From assembly GCA_014529385.2 (NCBI GenBank), contig CM043960.1:70373410-70437409 (forward strand): DNA of 64,000 bases, given 5' to 3'. Each line of letters starts with the position of its first letter. Position 1 is the first letter of the stretch. This document shows, piece by piece, positions 33,190 through 44,925 of this stretch. Under the pieces are notes generated by a model that ran no database searches, had not been told where the DNA came from, and saw only the letters and a program-made list of their open reading frames with translations. The position numbers and the translations under genes are program-made. The stretch comes from Adiantum capillus-veneris (Eukaryota > Streptophyta > Polypodiopsida > Polypodiales > Pteridaceae).

Positions 33190-34245
33190 CATTTTTCCTA
33201 ATGCCCGTGCCTCGGGTAGAAGATCTGTTTGATAAGCTACAAGGCTCTACCTACTTTAGTAGGATTGACCTTAAGAGTGGCTATCATCAAATAAGGATAG
33301 TGGATGAAGATATCTTAAAGACCGCGTTTCGCACAACGTTTGGTCTTTATGAATATCTAGTCATGCCTTATGGATTGACTAATGCACCAGCTACGTTCAA
33401 TCGTCTGATGGAAAAAAAATTTAGACCATACCGCAAATTCACTGGAGTGTTCTTTGATGATATCATCATCTACTCCAAGTCTTTGGAGGAACATAAGCAA
33501 CATCTCCAAGTGATTTTTCAAGCATTGAGGGAGGACAAGCTTTTTCTCAACCAAAAGAAAAGCGAATTCTTCCTTCAAGAGATTCAATACCTAGGTCATA
33601 TTATCTCTCACGATGGTATCCGTATCGATCCATCAAAGTTAGAGGTAATAAAATCATGGCCTAACCCACGAAATCTACATGAGCTAAGAAGCTTTATTGT
33701 TATGTGCACATACTATAGACGCTTCATAGCAAAATTCTCTCAAGTGGCAGGACCACTACACGACTTAACTAAGAAGAACGTTATGTATGGACTGCTAAGG
33801 AGAAAAATGCTTTTGATAAGCTCAAAGAGAAGCTTACTTCCCAACCAGTCCTCGTGCTTCCGGGGCTCTCAAAGCCATTTGAGGTCCAATGTGATGCTTG
33901 TGGTGATTGCCTTGGAGTAGTTTTGCTTCAAGAAGGGCATGCCATAGCATATGAGAGCCGAAGGCTCAATACTAATGAACGAGTCTTGGGCATTTATGAG
34001 AAAGAGCTTTTAGCTGTTCTACATGCCCTAGACACATGGAAGCACTACCTATTGGGGACTCCATTTATCCTACAAACCGACCACCAAAGTCTCAAGTATT
34101 TCATGACGCAAACCAAGCTTTCCGACTAACAAATGAGGTGGGCAAATTTTCTTTTGCAATTTAATTTCCATATTTCTCACATAGCTAGTAAGCACAATCA
34201 AGTGGCTGATGCACTTTCACGACGACCAAAAGTTAATGCGGTGTC
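33190..34245 (+). pseudogene. pol: G2 reverse transcriptase and RNase H
   Basis: The reverse transcriptase starts mid-domain at PVPRVEDLFDKLQGS and keeps SRIDLKSGYHQIRI, YEYLVMPYGLTNAPATF and the catalytic FFDDIIIYSK. A frameshift near 33790-33860 leads into RNase H with FEVQCDACGDCLG, YEKELLAVLHAL, TDHQSLKYF and VADALSRRP, so all four acidic positions are present. A stop at 34127-34129 interrupts it. The first ~third of the reverse transcriptase, the protease and gag are absent; to the left lies the antisense gene A region. Plant chromovirus-type sequence. Confidence 0.88.
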
Positions 34246-34399
34246 TATAGCTACTCACAATGATGTATCCTCTATGATAGATGAGTATGCTACTGGCCCT
34301 GACTTTAGAGATATAATGTCAGCCCTTGCTTTGGGGAAGAAAGACGAACCATTCACCTTTCAAGATGGTTATCTTCTCCATGGCAATAGGCTATGTGTT

Positions 34400-35730
34400 A
34401 CCCATTCCCTTCGTGATAAAGTTATGTATGAATCCCATGCTCCTCCATAAGCGGGGCATAGAGGTATTCAACCTACTCTCTGAGGAGTAGAGACGTACTT
34501 CTATTGGCCTACCATGAAAGTGGACATACAAGAGTATGTTTCAAAATGTGTAGTATGCCAAAAGACCAAGTATGATAGAGGGAAACAACCTGGATTACTC
34601 TATCCAATTGCCTATCCCAAATTCACCATGGGAGAGTATATCCATGGATTTCATCTTTGGATTACCCAAGTCTATCCATGGGAATACAGGAATATGGACA
34701 ATAGTCAATAGATTTAGCAAGCAAGCACATTTTATTCCTGTCAAAAAGACTATTAAGGCACATCAAATGGCAACTCTCTTCATATCTTAGATTTTCAAGC
34801 ATCATGGATTACCCACATCCATCGTGTCAGATAGAGATCCTAGAATGACCAGTAATTTCTGGAAAGGTCTCTTTGAAAATCTAGGAACAAGATTGAATTT
34901 CTCTTCGGCCTATCACCCACAAACGGATGGCCAAAGTGAGATAGCCAATCTTACGATACTCGATCTACTCAAGACTTATGTTACCGAAGTAGATCAACGC
35001 TCACAATGGGAAAAGTACTTACCTCTTGTAGAGTATGCTTACAATAATACTGTACATACTTCTACGGGCAAAGCACCTTTTGAGATCATTGAGGGAAGAC
35101 CTAAAAGTCCCTTGCTACTCAAAGTACATGGGAAGATCTTCGCCGCCGATGAGTATAGCCGTGACCTACAAAATTTTTTTCAAAAGATTAAGGAGGCTAT
35201 ATCCATCTCTCAACAAAAACAAAAAGCTGATGCTGATAAGCACGAAAGAGCCTTAATGTTCAAATAAAATAATTAGGTCTTACTCAAGTTTCCTAAGGCT
35301 CAATTAAGGCAAATGACGGGCAAAAATCCTACGGGCCATCGAAAGTATTATGCTAAAGAAGCAAAAAGATACTATGGTCCTTTCCAAATCTTGAAGCCCA
35401 TCAATGAGATAGCTTATCAACTCAAGTTGCCCAACCATTGGCTCATACACAATGCCTTTCATGTAAGCCTACTTAAGCCCTACAAAGGAGAGCCACCAAC
35501 TGAACCAACTATTGAAGACCCTCCCGAAGTTGAAGACCAAGAAGAGGTGCTACAACCCGAAGCTATCCTTCGGCATGAAGACAAGGTACTACAACATGGT
35601 AAGATTATCTGACGGTATCTTATTAAGTTCAAAAATTATCCTTTTGAAGATGCTAGATGGATGCAAGGAATACAGCTTAAGGATAGTATGAACCTTGTCA
35701 ATGCTTACAATGCTACATTAGAGTAAGCAA
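34400..35730 (+). pseudogene. pol: G2 integrase and chromodomain
   Basis: An HHCC zinc region (ESHAPP...GHRG and CVVCQKTK) is followed by the core. The three catalytic positions are recognisable in MDFIFGLPKS, VSDRDPRMTSNFW and HPQTDGQSEI. Stops and frameshifts lie near 34448, 34480, 34640 and 34788. The C-terminal part (KRYYGPFQIL, YQLKLPNHWLIHNAFHVSLL) leads to a chromodomain ending YLIKFKNYPFEDARWMQ...DSMNLVNAYN at about 35610-35725. The chromodomain would direct integration toward marked chromatin, which fits the insertion into a related element. Confidence 0.87.
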
Positions 35731-36085
35731 ATGTACAAATTTCTTTTAAATGACTCATGTTTTTGTCTTATAAGACTAGTCCTCTTTTTATTTTTGTACA
35801 AATTTAACTAGTATGCATGCTTAGAATCATGTTTGTGATGACGACGTCTCTCAAACACCAAGTAGAATTTGTCACTCTACTTTGGGAGAATGAAATGGAC
35901 CAAAGAGAACACATGTTCGCGGCAGCTATGTCTCCCAAGCACCAAATGGATTAGTCATGCATCTTGGAAAGATGTCATAGGGTAAAAAGGGATCCTCTAC
36001 CCACTAAGTAAAATTGACTAATGACTAAGGCTTTATCTCTTCTACCTCATAGTCGAGGACAACTATGATTTCAAGAGAGAGGTAA
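35731..36085 (+). other. G2 3' untranslated region and polypurine tract
   Basis: Non-coding. It ends in a purine run AAGAGAGAGGTAA just before the 3' LTR. The corresponding region of G1 (8700-8900) is its reverse complement with moderate divergence, confirming kinship. Confidence 0.65.
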
Positions 36086-37727
36086 TGTCATAAAATCTAA
36101 TATCTAATATCTAACCAACCCAAATGATTCTCTCATATTAAACTGATCACTTAATGTGGGAGAATAAACGGGAACAAGGGTTAAGATATAGACATGTGCT
36201 TATAGATCTATCTCAACACGGGGCCAATGGTAGAGGGGCCAAATGAGATATGGTCTATCAAAGAGCAAGGCTAACCAATGGACCATAAGACCTTAGGGTT
36301 ATCTTCATTGAAGACCTCCAATAATGTGTGTAAAAGTCCTTTGACCTTAGGTAAGCTAGGGCTGACCTTGAGGCGCGGAAACCCGACCCAGCTCGAGGTG
36401 CTTGTCCTGCGTGTCATGCTTGATGACTATGGTGCTTGAGGTGCTTGATAATTTAGGTGCTTGAGATGCTTGAGGTGCTTAATGATTGAGATGCTTGAGG
36501 TGCTTGACATGCTTGAGATGCTAGGGTTGCACTTGAGGTGAGAACCTAGCCCAAGCTTAAAGTGCTTAAGGGCCAAGCTTGTGGTGGGAATTGGGCCTAT
36601 GCATGAGGGGCTTGAGGTGTCAAAAAGTCAATTATTCAATCCCTACAAGGAGGGGGTGAGCTCTACATGAGGGGGGATGAGAGAGAACACCCACACACTC
36701 ACACAAGGCATGCATGGTACAAAGAAAGCAAAAGGGACACTTGTCAAGTTCCTCATCATGTTGCCCTCATGGTGTGCTTGAAGCCTATTAGTTGGCCACC
36801 CAAGGGGTCCAATGATAATTTAGGAGATTTAATCAATTGATTTTTCATTTATCTAGCCCTCTCTCTCAAAGGGGAAAGGGGGACACTTGTCTCAAGGCTA
36901 CCCTTTCTGCTTGTAATGCCTTCTACTTATGATTGGCTAGGCCTGGAGGGGTCCAATGAGCTTCAAGCATGAGCTACAAGGGGGGGTCGACCCAAGAAAG
37001 CTAGGGGGTTGCTTAGGGGGTATACTCACCCACACACACTCACAAACACTCTCATTGTGTGCTATGCAAAGTGCAAGAGCTCCCTCTCCTTCTCCAAGCA
37101 AGTAGAGGTTGAGAGCTACACCAACACTCTTGGCTATGGAGTGCAAATCCAACCAAGAGCCATGCTTCAATGCTTAAGCTTTCCATCTCCTTCTTCTTCA
37201 TTACTATGCTATTATGTATACTAGCAACAAGAGTCATGATAACTCAGGAACTTATTCTTTCTCCTATGAAATGTTTCTTCTTCCTCTTCCCTACCCTCAT
37301 TCCCTACCAGCTCTCTCCACCACCTTCGAAGGTGTTTGAGGTCTTGGGACTGAGGCTTGGGATAGTTAAAGCTTTCTTCAAGTTTATGTTATGTTTGTGA
37401 TGCATGAAGCTTTCCATCTTCATTGCATCACCTAGGTCACAAGGAACACAAAGATTGTATTGTAACAAGTCTCTCTTAATGGGAGAAATCACAATACAAG
37501 TGCCTATTCGAGGGGGGACTGGCTCCACATAAATCCGGTCCTCAACTGTTGTCATGTTCTCTCAATTCTCTCTCTTGCAAAAGTATTGTTCATGCCAAGT
37601 TAACTAATTGCTATGATTATGTTGCTATCTTCAATTATGTTCACCCGCTATGCTCACAAAGTCATTTCTCAAAAGTACTCTCATTAATTTTCACTACTCT
37701 CAAATTAAATAGGCCAATTCCATTACA
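36086..37727 (+). repeat. G2 3' LTR (1642 bp)
   Basis: TGTCATAAAATC...CCATTACA is followed by the TSD ACTCC. The U3 part holds an irregular minisatellite of TTGAGGTGC/TTGAGATGC words (36395-36545). The last ~650 bp resemble the G1 LTR (reverse strand 7140-7700), including CAAATCCAACCAAGAGCCA. Confidence 0.85.
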
Positions 37728-37732
37728 ACTCC

Positions 37733-37811
37733 CCTAGTACTTCCCCATATTAAATGATCAGTTTAACATGAGAAAATCATTTGGCAGAATTAGATATTAG
37801 TTTTTATGACA
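37733..37811 (-). repeat. G1 5' LTR, first ~79 bp
   Basis: This is the minus-strand start of the G1 LTR (TGTCATAAAAACTAATATCT), matching 8616-8694. G2 separates it from the rest of the LTR at 17037. Confidence 0.8.
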
Positions 37812-37866
37812 TTGAGTACTTGCTTAAGCTTAGGAATGTTCAAGATGAACTTGCAGCCATGAAGAA
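37812..37866 (+). pseudogene. Copia-type gag, right part
   Basis: After the G1 TSD the frame reads YLLKLRNVQDELAAMKN, resuming the gag broken at 7135. It is cut again at 37867 by a copia LTR start (TGTTAAGTATGG). Confidence 0.6.
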
Positions 37867-39182
37867 TGTTAAGTATGGAGCCTTATTCACCCCTTGTATA
37901 TTAATTTTACTTAGAAACACACATTTGTAGGCCCCTTGTTATGAGGAGAAGCCATCGTGCATGAGAAAACTTACTCGAAAAACCAAAAATTCACGCCAGG
38001 TCAAGAGCGGCGGGTTAAAGACAATCTTGTATGGTCTAAATCAAGCATCAAGATGGTGGTACTTGAAGTTTGACATGGATCATGGATTTAGAAGATGCAC
38101 TCAAATCATTGTGTGTACACAAAGAATTTAGGAGATGGGAAGTTTATCATCCTAATGTTGTATGTTGATGACATGTTGATTGTATCTTGCAAGTGCTAAC
38201 ATGCAAGATATCAAAGACCTAAAAGATTTGTCGTCTAAATATTTTTCAATGAAATATTAAGGTGCTGCAAAGTGGATACTTGGTATGAAGATATCGAGAA
38301 ACAGAACAAAAAAGTCACTAAAGGTATCTCAAGAAGATTACATCAAGAAAGTACTAGAAAGGTTTGTAATGCAAGATGCAAAACCAATTTCTACACCTTT
38401 GCCTAGTCATTCTAACTAACCAAAGATTTGTGTCCAAAGACACAAGAGGAGATAGTGTATATGTATAAAGTCCATCTGCTGCGGCGGTAGGTTTTCTACT
38501 ATATGATATGGTCTGGACAAGGCCAGATATTGCACATGCCATGAGAGTTGTGAGTAGATTTATGGATAATCCAGGTAAAGAGAATTGGCAACCTGGGAAG
38601 TGGATACTAAGGTATCCTAAAAGGAAAACGAGGAATGCATTGTGTTTTGGAGGTAGTGATGTTTTCTTGCAAGGGTATGTTGATGTAGATATGGCAAGTG
38701 ACAAAGATACTCGAAGGAGCACTATTGGCTACATCTTCACGGTTGGAGGCACATCAGTGAGTTGGGCTTCAAAGCTGTAGAAAGTGGTCCCACTTTCTAC
38801 CACTACGGAAGTGAAATATGTAGCTCTCACAAAAGCAAGCAAAGAGATTCTATGGCTTCACAAATTCTTGAAGGAGCTTCGATATAAGGATATAAGCCTA
38901 GACAATTGTTTCTTGTACAAAGCTCCATTCATCTTGCGCAAAATTCAATCTTTCACTCAAGGAAAAAGAACATTGAGGTGAGATATCACTTCATACGTAC
39001 TCTGGAAGAGGGACAGCTAAAGCTAGGAAAAGTATAGACAAGCAAGAATCCTGCAGACATGTCAACAAAGATGGTTAACAAGGAAAAATTGAGATTTTGC
39101 TCATCTTCTATTGGCATTCAAGGATAACAATCCAGGATGGAATCAGAGGTTTGGTGTGGAGACCAGTGCCCAAGTGGGAGAT
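37867..39182 (+). pseudogene. Copia C2: LTR start fused to RT-RNase H
   Basis: The first ~135 bp of an LTR (TGTTAAGTATGGAGCC...) is joined directly to copia reverse transcriptase. That contains the catalytic MLYVDDMLIVSC near 38155-38190. RNase H follows (WTRPDIAHAMRVVSRFMDN, STIGYIFTVGGTSVSWASK, 38508-38780, then ATTEVKYVALTKASKEILW-type sequence to ~39000). It ends in the purine tract CAAGTGGGAGAT. Stops and frame changes occur at 38199, 38230, 38420 and 38780. gag, protease and integrase are missing. The same LTR-to-pol fusion recurs in the array at 52.6-55.07 kb. Confidence 0.8.
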
Positions 39183-39907
39183 TGTTAAGTATAGAGCTCA
39201 ATTCATCCCCTCTAGTAATTTAAAAATGCACATATGCATGGCCTTCGTTATGAGGAGAAGCCACCGTGAGTGAGAAACATCACTCGCTAAAAAATCCAAA
39301 TTTCCATTGAACCACGTCATGAGCAAATCTCATGACCTGGTTCAACAAAATATTCCTTTTTACCAAAATATTATGGCCGGATGATGGACAAAAAGTGACC
39401 GGCGGGAAATGGTCGGTCAACGGCCGGTAGTGACCAGTGGTGGAGATCAATGGTTGTTTGGTCGGTGGTTGAAAATCCTTGGCCAGTGGTTGAATTCAAT
39501 GGCCGGTGGATGATTTTCAGGCGGCGGACTTGTCTACAGCTGCACATGGACACATGGAAAAAAAATTGGTGGACTTGTCTACCCACAGGAAGCCACACAT
39601 GGGTGCATGGAAGAGTTCTACTCGAACTCATCTACGCAAGGGAGGCTACACATACGGGTGTCTCTCATGAGAGAGGGTATCCCTTTTGGCCTATAAAAGG
39701 GGACATCTTCTACACACAAAATGATCAATGAAGGTGCATTGAAGGTTGTGTGAGTTGGTGGTGTGAAGTGATGGTGAGAGTGAAACAAGGTGGGAGTTCC
39801 ATTAGGTGTTTCTAATCCCTTTGTAACCTACTTCAAGTTTTAGGTGCAAAGCCATTAAGCGGTTGCTTTCCCATGGACGTATCCCACATTGGTGAGCCAC
39901 GTTATTT

Positions 39908-39975
<68 letters not shown>

Positions 39976-40060
39976 ATTATCTCTCTTGTGTGTGAAAATT
40001 ATCTCTCTCCATTAAGTAAACCATTCTAATTTCTACTTAGCTACGCCTTTATTACTAACA
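39183..40060 (+). repeat. Copia LTR (878 bp) shared by C2 and C3
   Basis: TGTTAAGTATAG...TTACTAACA. It follows a polypurine tract and precedes a degenerate primer site (AGTATTAGAG, 40064-40073), so it serves as 3' LTR of C2 and 5' LTR of C3. A TATA box TATAAAAG lies at 39692-39699 and a (CT)31 tract at 39912-39973, downstream of the expected transcript start. Confidence 0.82.
39912..39973. repeat. (CT)n microsatellite in copia LTR
   Basis: About 31 uninterrupted CT units lie in the transcribed part of the LTR. Confidence 0.95.
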
Positions 40061-43000
40061 ACTAGTATTAGAGAAAGGTTTGCTTGTAGCTAAAACATCT
40101 AAAGAAAAGGGTTCCTTGAATTGAGTGGGAGTGACGGTGGAGGAAGGTAAGCTCAAGATCGAGAAGTTTAACGAAAAAAATTAACAACATTGAAAAATGC
40201 AAATTAAAGACTAACTCCACCAAAAAGATCTCTATTTGTCACTAGAAGGGGTCTTATGAAGAAACCCGCAATGATGACAAATAAATCTTGGATCATCCTT
40301 GACCAAAAGGCATTGAGAACAATCTGGTTATGCTTGGCATCAATGGTGGCCTTCAACATTTTGGAGATGAAGACCATGGAGGATTTGATGAAGTCGCTTG
40401 ACAGCCTCTATGAGAAACCATCGGCATCCAATAAGGTATTTCTCATGAAACGATTGTTCAAATTAAAAATAGAAAAGAGTGATTCGGTAGCAGAACACCT
40501 AAATGACTTCAACACCAACATAAGTCAACTTCGATCGGTGAAGGTAAACTTTGACAATGAAGTGCAGTCTCTCCTTATAATATCATCTTTGTCAAATAGT
40601 TGGGACAACCTTGTGATGATTGTAAGTAACTCTATCTCTGGCACAAATAATCTTAATTTGGATGATGTTGTGAGTGTTGTCCTAAGCAAGGAAATGCGAA
40701 GGAGAAGCACACGTGAATCATCAAGTGCGGCACTGTCAGTGGAAACAAGAGGAAGGCCAAAGGAAAAGTTAAAAAATCAAAAGTATCATGATTGCTCAAG
40801 ACGGAGCAAGTCACGCACAAAAATAGCTCTCGAGTGCTGAAACTACGGCAAGAAGGGCCACATCAAGAAGGATTGTTGGTCCAAGAATAAGGAGTCTGAG
40901 TCTTATGAAAATAAGCCAACATTGGAGGCCAATGTAATAGGTAAACTAGAGCACGACACTCTAATGTGTCTAATTCTTGGATAGTAGAATCTGGGGCTTC
41001 ATTCCATGCAACACCACACAAGCAGCATATCTAAGATTACACCAAAGGTAATTTTGGATATGTATACTTGGGAGATGATGAAACTTGTGAAATTATCGGC
41101 AAAGGTATAGTTTGTTCCAAAATTGCAAATGGAAATGGATGGAAGCTTAAATATGTTAGGCATGTTCTCTCTCTTCACAAAAACTCGATCTCTGCAGGTC
41201 AATTCGATAATAAAGGTCACAATATTGCATTCGGAAACAAACGTTGGAAGATCTCAAAAGGATTGGTGGTTTCAAAAGGAGATAAGGTGGGTACACTCTA
41301 CTTGTGTATGGTGAGTACGCAATCTTCAACTTGTGCAATAGATCTACAAAAGTTGACAGTGCGGTGTGGCACTATCAGCTTGGGCATATGAGTGCCAAAG
41401 GAATGCAAATCCTTCCATCAAAGAGGCTCTACTAGGTTTGAAATAAGTACACCTAGAATTTTGTGAAGATTGTGTTTCCAGTAAACAAAAGAGGGTAAAA
41501 TTCTTAAAAGTTGAAAATGAAAGAAAACTACCAAGCTTAAATTAGTTCATTCTTATGTATGGAGTCCTGCAAGTACACCATCCCTTGGTGGCTCGTTGTA
41601 CTATGTAACATTCATAGACGATGCAACTAGGAAAACATGGGTTTATGCAATGAAGAATAAATCCGATGTGTTTTCCATATTTCAAAGGTGGAAAGCCTTT
41701 GTGAAAAGGGAAGTAGGTACCAAGTTTAAACGCCTCATATCTAACAATGGAGGCAAATATTGTTGCCAAGCTTTTGAAAGCTTCTATGATAACAATGGCA
41801 TTCGGAGGCAAAGAACAACCCCAAGGACACCTCAACAAAATGAAGTTTCAAAAAGGATGAATAGGACAATCATGGAGTAAGCAGCATGAAGCATGCGGTT
41901 ACATGCGGGCATGTTGCTTGAGCTTTGGGAAAAAGCAGTCAGTACATTTGTATACTTGATCAATCGGTCACCCTCAACGACATTGGATGGAGGAATTCCA
42001 AAAGAGGTGTGGACATGTAAACATGTGAATTATGCATTTCTGAAAGTGTTTGGATGTGAGGCTTTTATGCACATAGATAGAAGTCTAAGGTCAAATCTAG
42101 ATGCAAAGTCCAAGAATTATTTCTTCATTGGCTATGAAGAAGCAGACTTTGGGTATCACCTATGGAATCTTGAGATGGTAAACTCTTTAGGAGTAGGAAT
42201 GTAATTCTCAGCAAACAAAATATGTACAACGTTTACTTGAAAAGAAAACAAACAAAAGGTACAAGTAACAAGTGTATGGAGCTTGAGGACAATGAAGACT
42301 CAAAGATTACAAGTGGTGACAACTTGCAACAATGCCAACCAAATGAGGAACCTCAACATATGCCCCGAAGACCTATGCTTGTGGTAAAGGGGTTGTCTCA
42401 GAAGAAAGGTATTGACTTCTATGAAATATTTTCTCATGTTGTAAAAATGAACTCAATTAGGCTTATCTTAAGCCTCATGGCTACTCATGACTTAAATCTT
42501 GAGCAAATGAATATACACAGCATTCTCTCATGGCAATTTGGAGGAGTACATTTACATGCTTCAGTTGAAGGGGTGTAAAGAAAAGGGTAAGGGGAAAATG
42601 GTTTGAGGTTAAATAAAATCTTGTATGGTCTAAAGCAAGCATCAAGAAAGTGATACTTGAAGTTTGATCGATGGAAGAACATTGCATCATGGATTCAGAA
42701 TATGCAACTCAAATCACTGTGTGTACACGAAGAATTTAGGAGATGGGAAGTTTATCATTCTAATGTTGTATGTTGATGACATGCTGATTGCAAGTGCTAA
42801 CATGTAGGATAGCAAAAACCTAAAAGAGGAGTTGTTTGAATCTTTTTCAATGAAAGACTTAGGTACTACAAAGCGGATACTTGGTATGAAGCTATCAAGG
42901 GATAGAACAAAGAAGTCACTAAAGATTTATCAAGATGACTACATCAAGAAGGTACTAAAAAGATTTGCAATGCAAGATGCAAAACTGATTTCTTCGTAAA

Positions 43001-43574
43001 GAGAATTGACAAGCTATGAAGTGGATACTAAGGTATCTTAAAAGGAAAATGATGAATGCTTTGTGTTTTGGAGGCACTGATATTTTCTTGCAAGGGTATG
43101 TGGATACAGATATGGCAGGTGACAAAGATACTCAAAGGAGCACTACTAGCTACGTCTTCACAATTGGCAGTGAGTTGAGCTTCAAAGCTAAATAAAGTGG
43201 TTCCACTTTCTACTACGAAAGCTGAATATGTTGTTGTCACTGAGGCAAGAAAAGAGATTCTATGGCTTCATAGATTCTTGGAGGAGCTTGGATACAAGCA
43301 AGACAATTGTGTCTTATACAATGACAATCAAAGCGCCATTCATCTTGCAAAGAATTCAATATTTCACTCAAGGACAAACCACATTGAAGTGAGATATCAC
43401 TTCATACATACTCTTTTGGAAGAGGGACAACTAAAGCTACACACATGTTAACAAAGGTGGTTAATCAAGAGAAGTTGAGCTTTTGCTCATCTACTATTGG
43501 CATTCAAGGATAAGAAGCCAGGATGGAAAGCAGTCACATGCTTGGTGTGGAGATATGACTCCAAGTGGAAGGTT
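40061..43574 (+). pseudogene. Copia C3: gag-PR-INT-RT-RNase H, defective
   Basis: gag (40130-40920) has the UBN2-type block LDSLYEKPSASNKVFLMKRL and a zinc knuckle altered by a stop and a Cys-to-Tyr change (EC*NYGKKGHIKKDC). The protease (~40975) reads IVESGASFHATP, Glu replacing the catalytic Asp. The integrase (41340-42230) has FIDDATRKTW, but SNNGGKY replaces SDNGG and QQNEVSKRMNRT replaces the third catalytic Glu, so the DDE triad is lost. The reverse transcriptase (42360-42830) lacks its first half and is frameshifted. RNase H (42990-43550) is broken. At 3.5 kb the interior is about 1 kb shorter than usual. All evidence says dead. Confidence 0.85.
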
Positions 43575-43620
43575 GTTAAGTATGGAGCCTGACTCAACCT
43601 TTAGGCTATGTCCTTGCTAG
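43575..43620 (+). repeat. Truncated copia 3' LTR start
   Basis: TGTTAAGTATGGAGCCTGAC follows the end of C3; similarity ends after ~45 bp. Confidence 0.7.
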
Positions 43621-44068
43621 TAAATTTAGAAAGGTTGGCTCTCTCAACCTCTACCCTTTCCCCCTCATCCAGCTTCCTCTGACTTCTCTCTGCCTCTTGC
43701 TTCAGTTCTTCTTCTTTCTCTATCTCTTCTCTTAGTTTCTCCTCAGGCCTCTTGATTTTCTTGGCCTCTCATGCTTCAAAATGAAAGTACCTAGTACTAC
43801 CTTTTGATCCTTTTGTTTGATACAAGGGCCAAACTAGTGTGGTGTAGTATTGGCGGTTGCTTGAGCAATAGGTTGTGTGATGAATGGCGGTATTTCCTCA
43901 TTAACAAAAGGACCTCGATACTCTTCTTTGGTGCTCCTTGTTTCTAATTCCGCTCTTCCTTCCCTTTGTGGATTAGAAAGGAACGTGGATCCCGACAGAA
44001 ACATGTGGGTAGCATGATTTAACAAGAAAACTTGAAAATGAAAAAATATACACTACAACATTGAAGAG
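43621..44068 (-). other. Possible coiled-coil remnant, unassigned
   Basis: A minus-strand frame reads KKIKRPEEKLREEIEKEEEL and then QEAERSQRKLDEGERVEVE, a Glu/Lys-rich heptad-like stretch (about 43630-43780). A 63-codon ORF lies upstream at 43834-44025. It could be the linker of a retroelement gag; no family recognised. Confidence 0.3.
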
Positions 44069-44925
44069 AATGTAGCAAGCTTGAGGAGGGAAGAAAGGAG
44101 GTTTTCAAACCTCTATTGCAAAATCCTTTGAAGAGGAAAAAGAGGTATTAAAGAAGGAGATGCAACGAGTAGAGAGAGAATAGGGATGATATAGTAGAGA
44201 GAGAAGAAAAGAATGACCAAAACATTTTTAGAGGTACCTCCTTTTAGGAGGTGGGGGGGGATCTAGACAGCCACTCGAAAGAGAAAAGATTAGTTTTAAT
44301 CCCAAATTTTTAGGTCTCATTTTATAATTTTATAAGAGATTTCTCGTTATGTTAGTAAAGATTTATTTCCTACCACCTCTAAGCTCACAAATTTAACACC
44401 TTCACTTGTAGGTCCTTCCATACCCACCATTTCTATACCCATTTGTGTATTTTATAATCCCATGGAAAATAAAGAGGCCCTCTTATAACCCATTCCCTTC
44501 CTACTGCACGTCATCCTCATCCATATTTCTACATGAGGTGTTTCCCATGAGTATAATTTTAAACTAACTTATTATAAAATAAGCTATATAGAAACAATTA
44601 AGGTCCAATCTACAATTCATTCATCCGCACGCTAGTTAAACCACTAACTACAAGAAAAGTTACCTATCCCTAATTTACATCCTATGATAACAGTCCGGAT
44701 CTTTCTCACCATGTCCTACTCTTCATAGTATTGTATGAGAGAGGTACAGATAGACATCTTTTGTCCAAAGAGAAAGCAACATGTCTGCTCTATGTGCTCT
44801 TTATACTAATGTAGTGAGGGTAGGCCTATACACATCCCATAATATGTTGATTTTACATCCTTTCTTGGCGAATGCTAGCCCATCCAATAACACTAGATGG
44901 CTCTCAAGATTTTGTAATATGGTAT
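44069..44925 (+). repeat. 850-bp direct repeat, copy 1
   Basis: It matches 45533-46402 in the same orientation, from GCAAGCTTGAGGAGGGAA to ACTAGATGGCT.CCAAGATTTT. It has no LTR ends, primer site or ORFs. The 600 bp between the copies are unrelated. Confidence 0.85.

Larger units (their letters stand above)
17038..37727 (+). mobile_element. G2: Ty3/gypsy chromovirus, TSD ACTCC, split by T1
   Basis: G2 is plus-oriented and sits within the 5' LTR of its relative G1. Identical duplications ACTCC lie at 17033-17037 and 37728-37732. Removing G2 rejoins G1 LTR sequence exactly as in the intact G1 3' LTR near 8612-8625. Surviving parts are the 5' LTR start (17038-17882), pol from mid reverse transcriptase to the chromodomain (33190-35730), and a full 3' LTR (36086-37727). 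T1 interrupts the 5' LTR. The rest of the 5' LTR, primer site, gag, protease and the start of reverse transcriptase are missing; antisense genes A and B occupy that space. Confidence 0.8.
7136..37811 (-). mobile_element. G1: Ty3/gypsy chromovirus, split by L1 and G2
   Basis: G1 is a minus-strand chromovirus whose own sequence is only about 4 kb in four pieces. These are the 3' LTR (7136-8694), the integrase C-terminus and chromodomain (8695-9552), an integrase core piece (15564-15958), and the 5' LTR in two parts (15959-17037 and 37733-37811). TSDs are ATGAG (7131-7135) and TTGAG (37812-37816), one mismatch. An internal deletion joins the 5' LTR directly to the integrase at about 15959, removing primer site, gag, protease, reverse transcriptase and RNase H. 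Two later insertions, L1 (9553-15558) and G2 (17038-37727), inflate it to 30.7 kb. Confidence 0.78.

Noticed and set aside
36086-37811. A ~75-bp inverted repeat at the two ends of what looks like a 1726-bp LTR
   Set aside because: The right end (37733-37811) belongs to G1 on the opposite strand. The ACTCC duplications show the G2 LTR ends at 37727, and G1 and G2 simply have related LTR starts.
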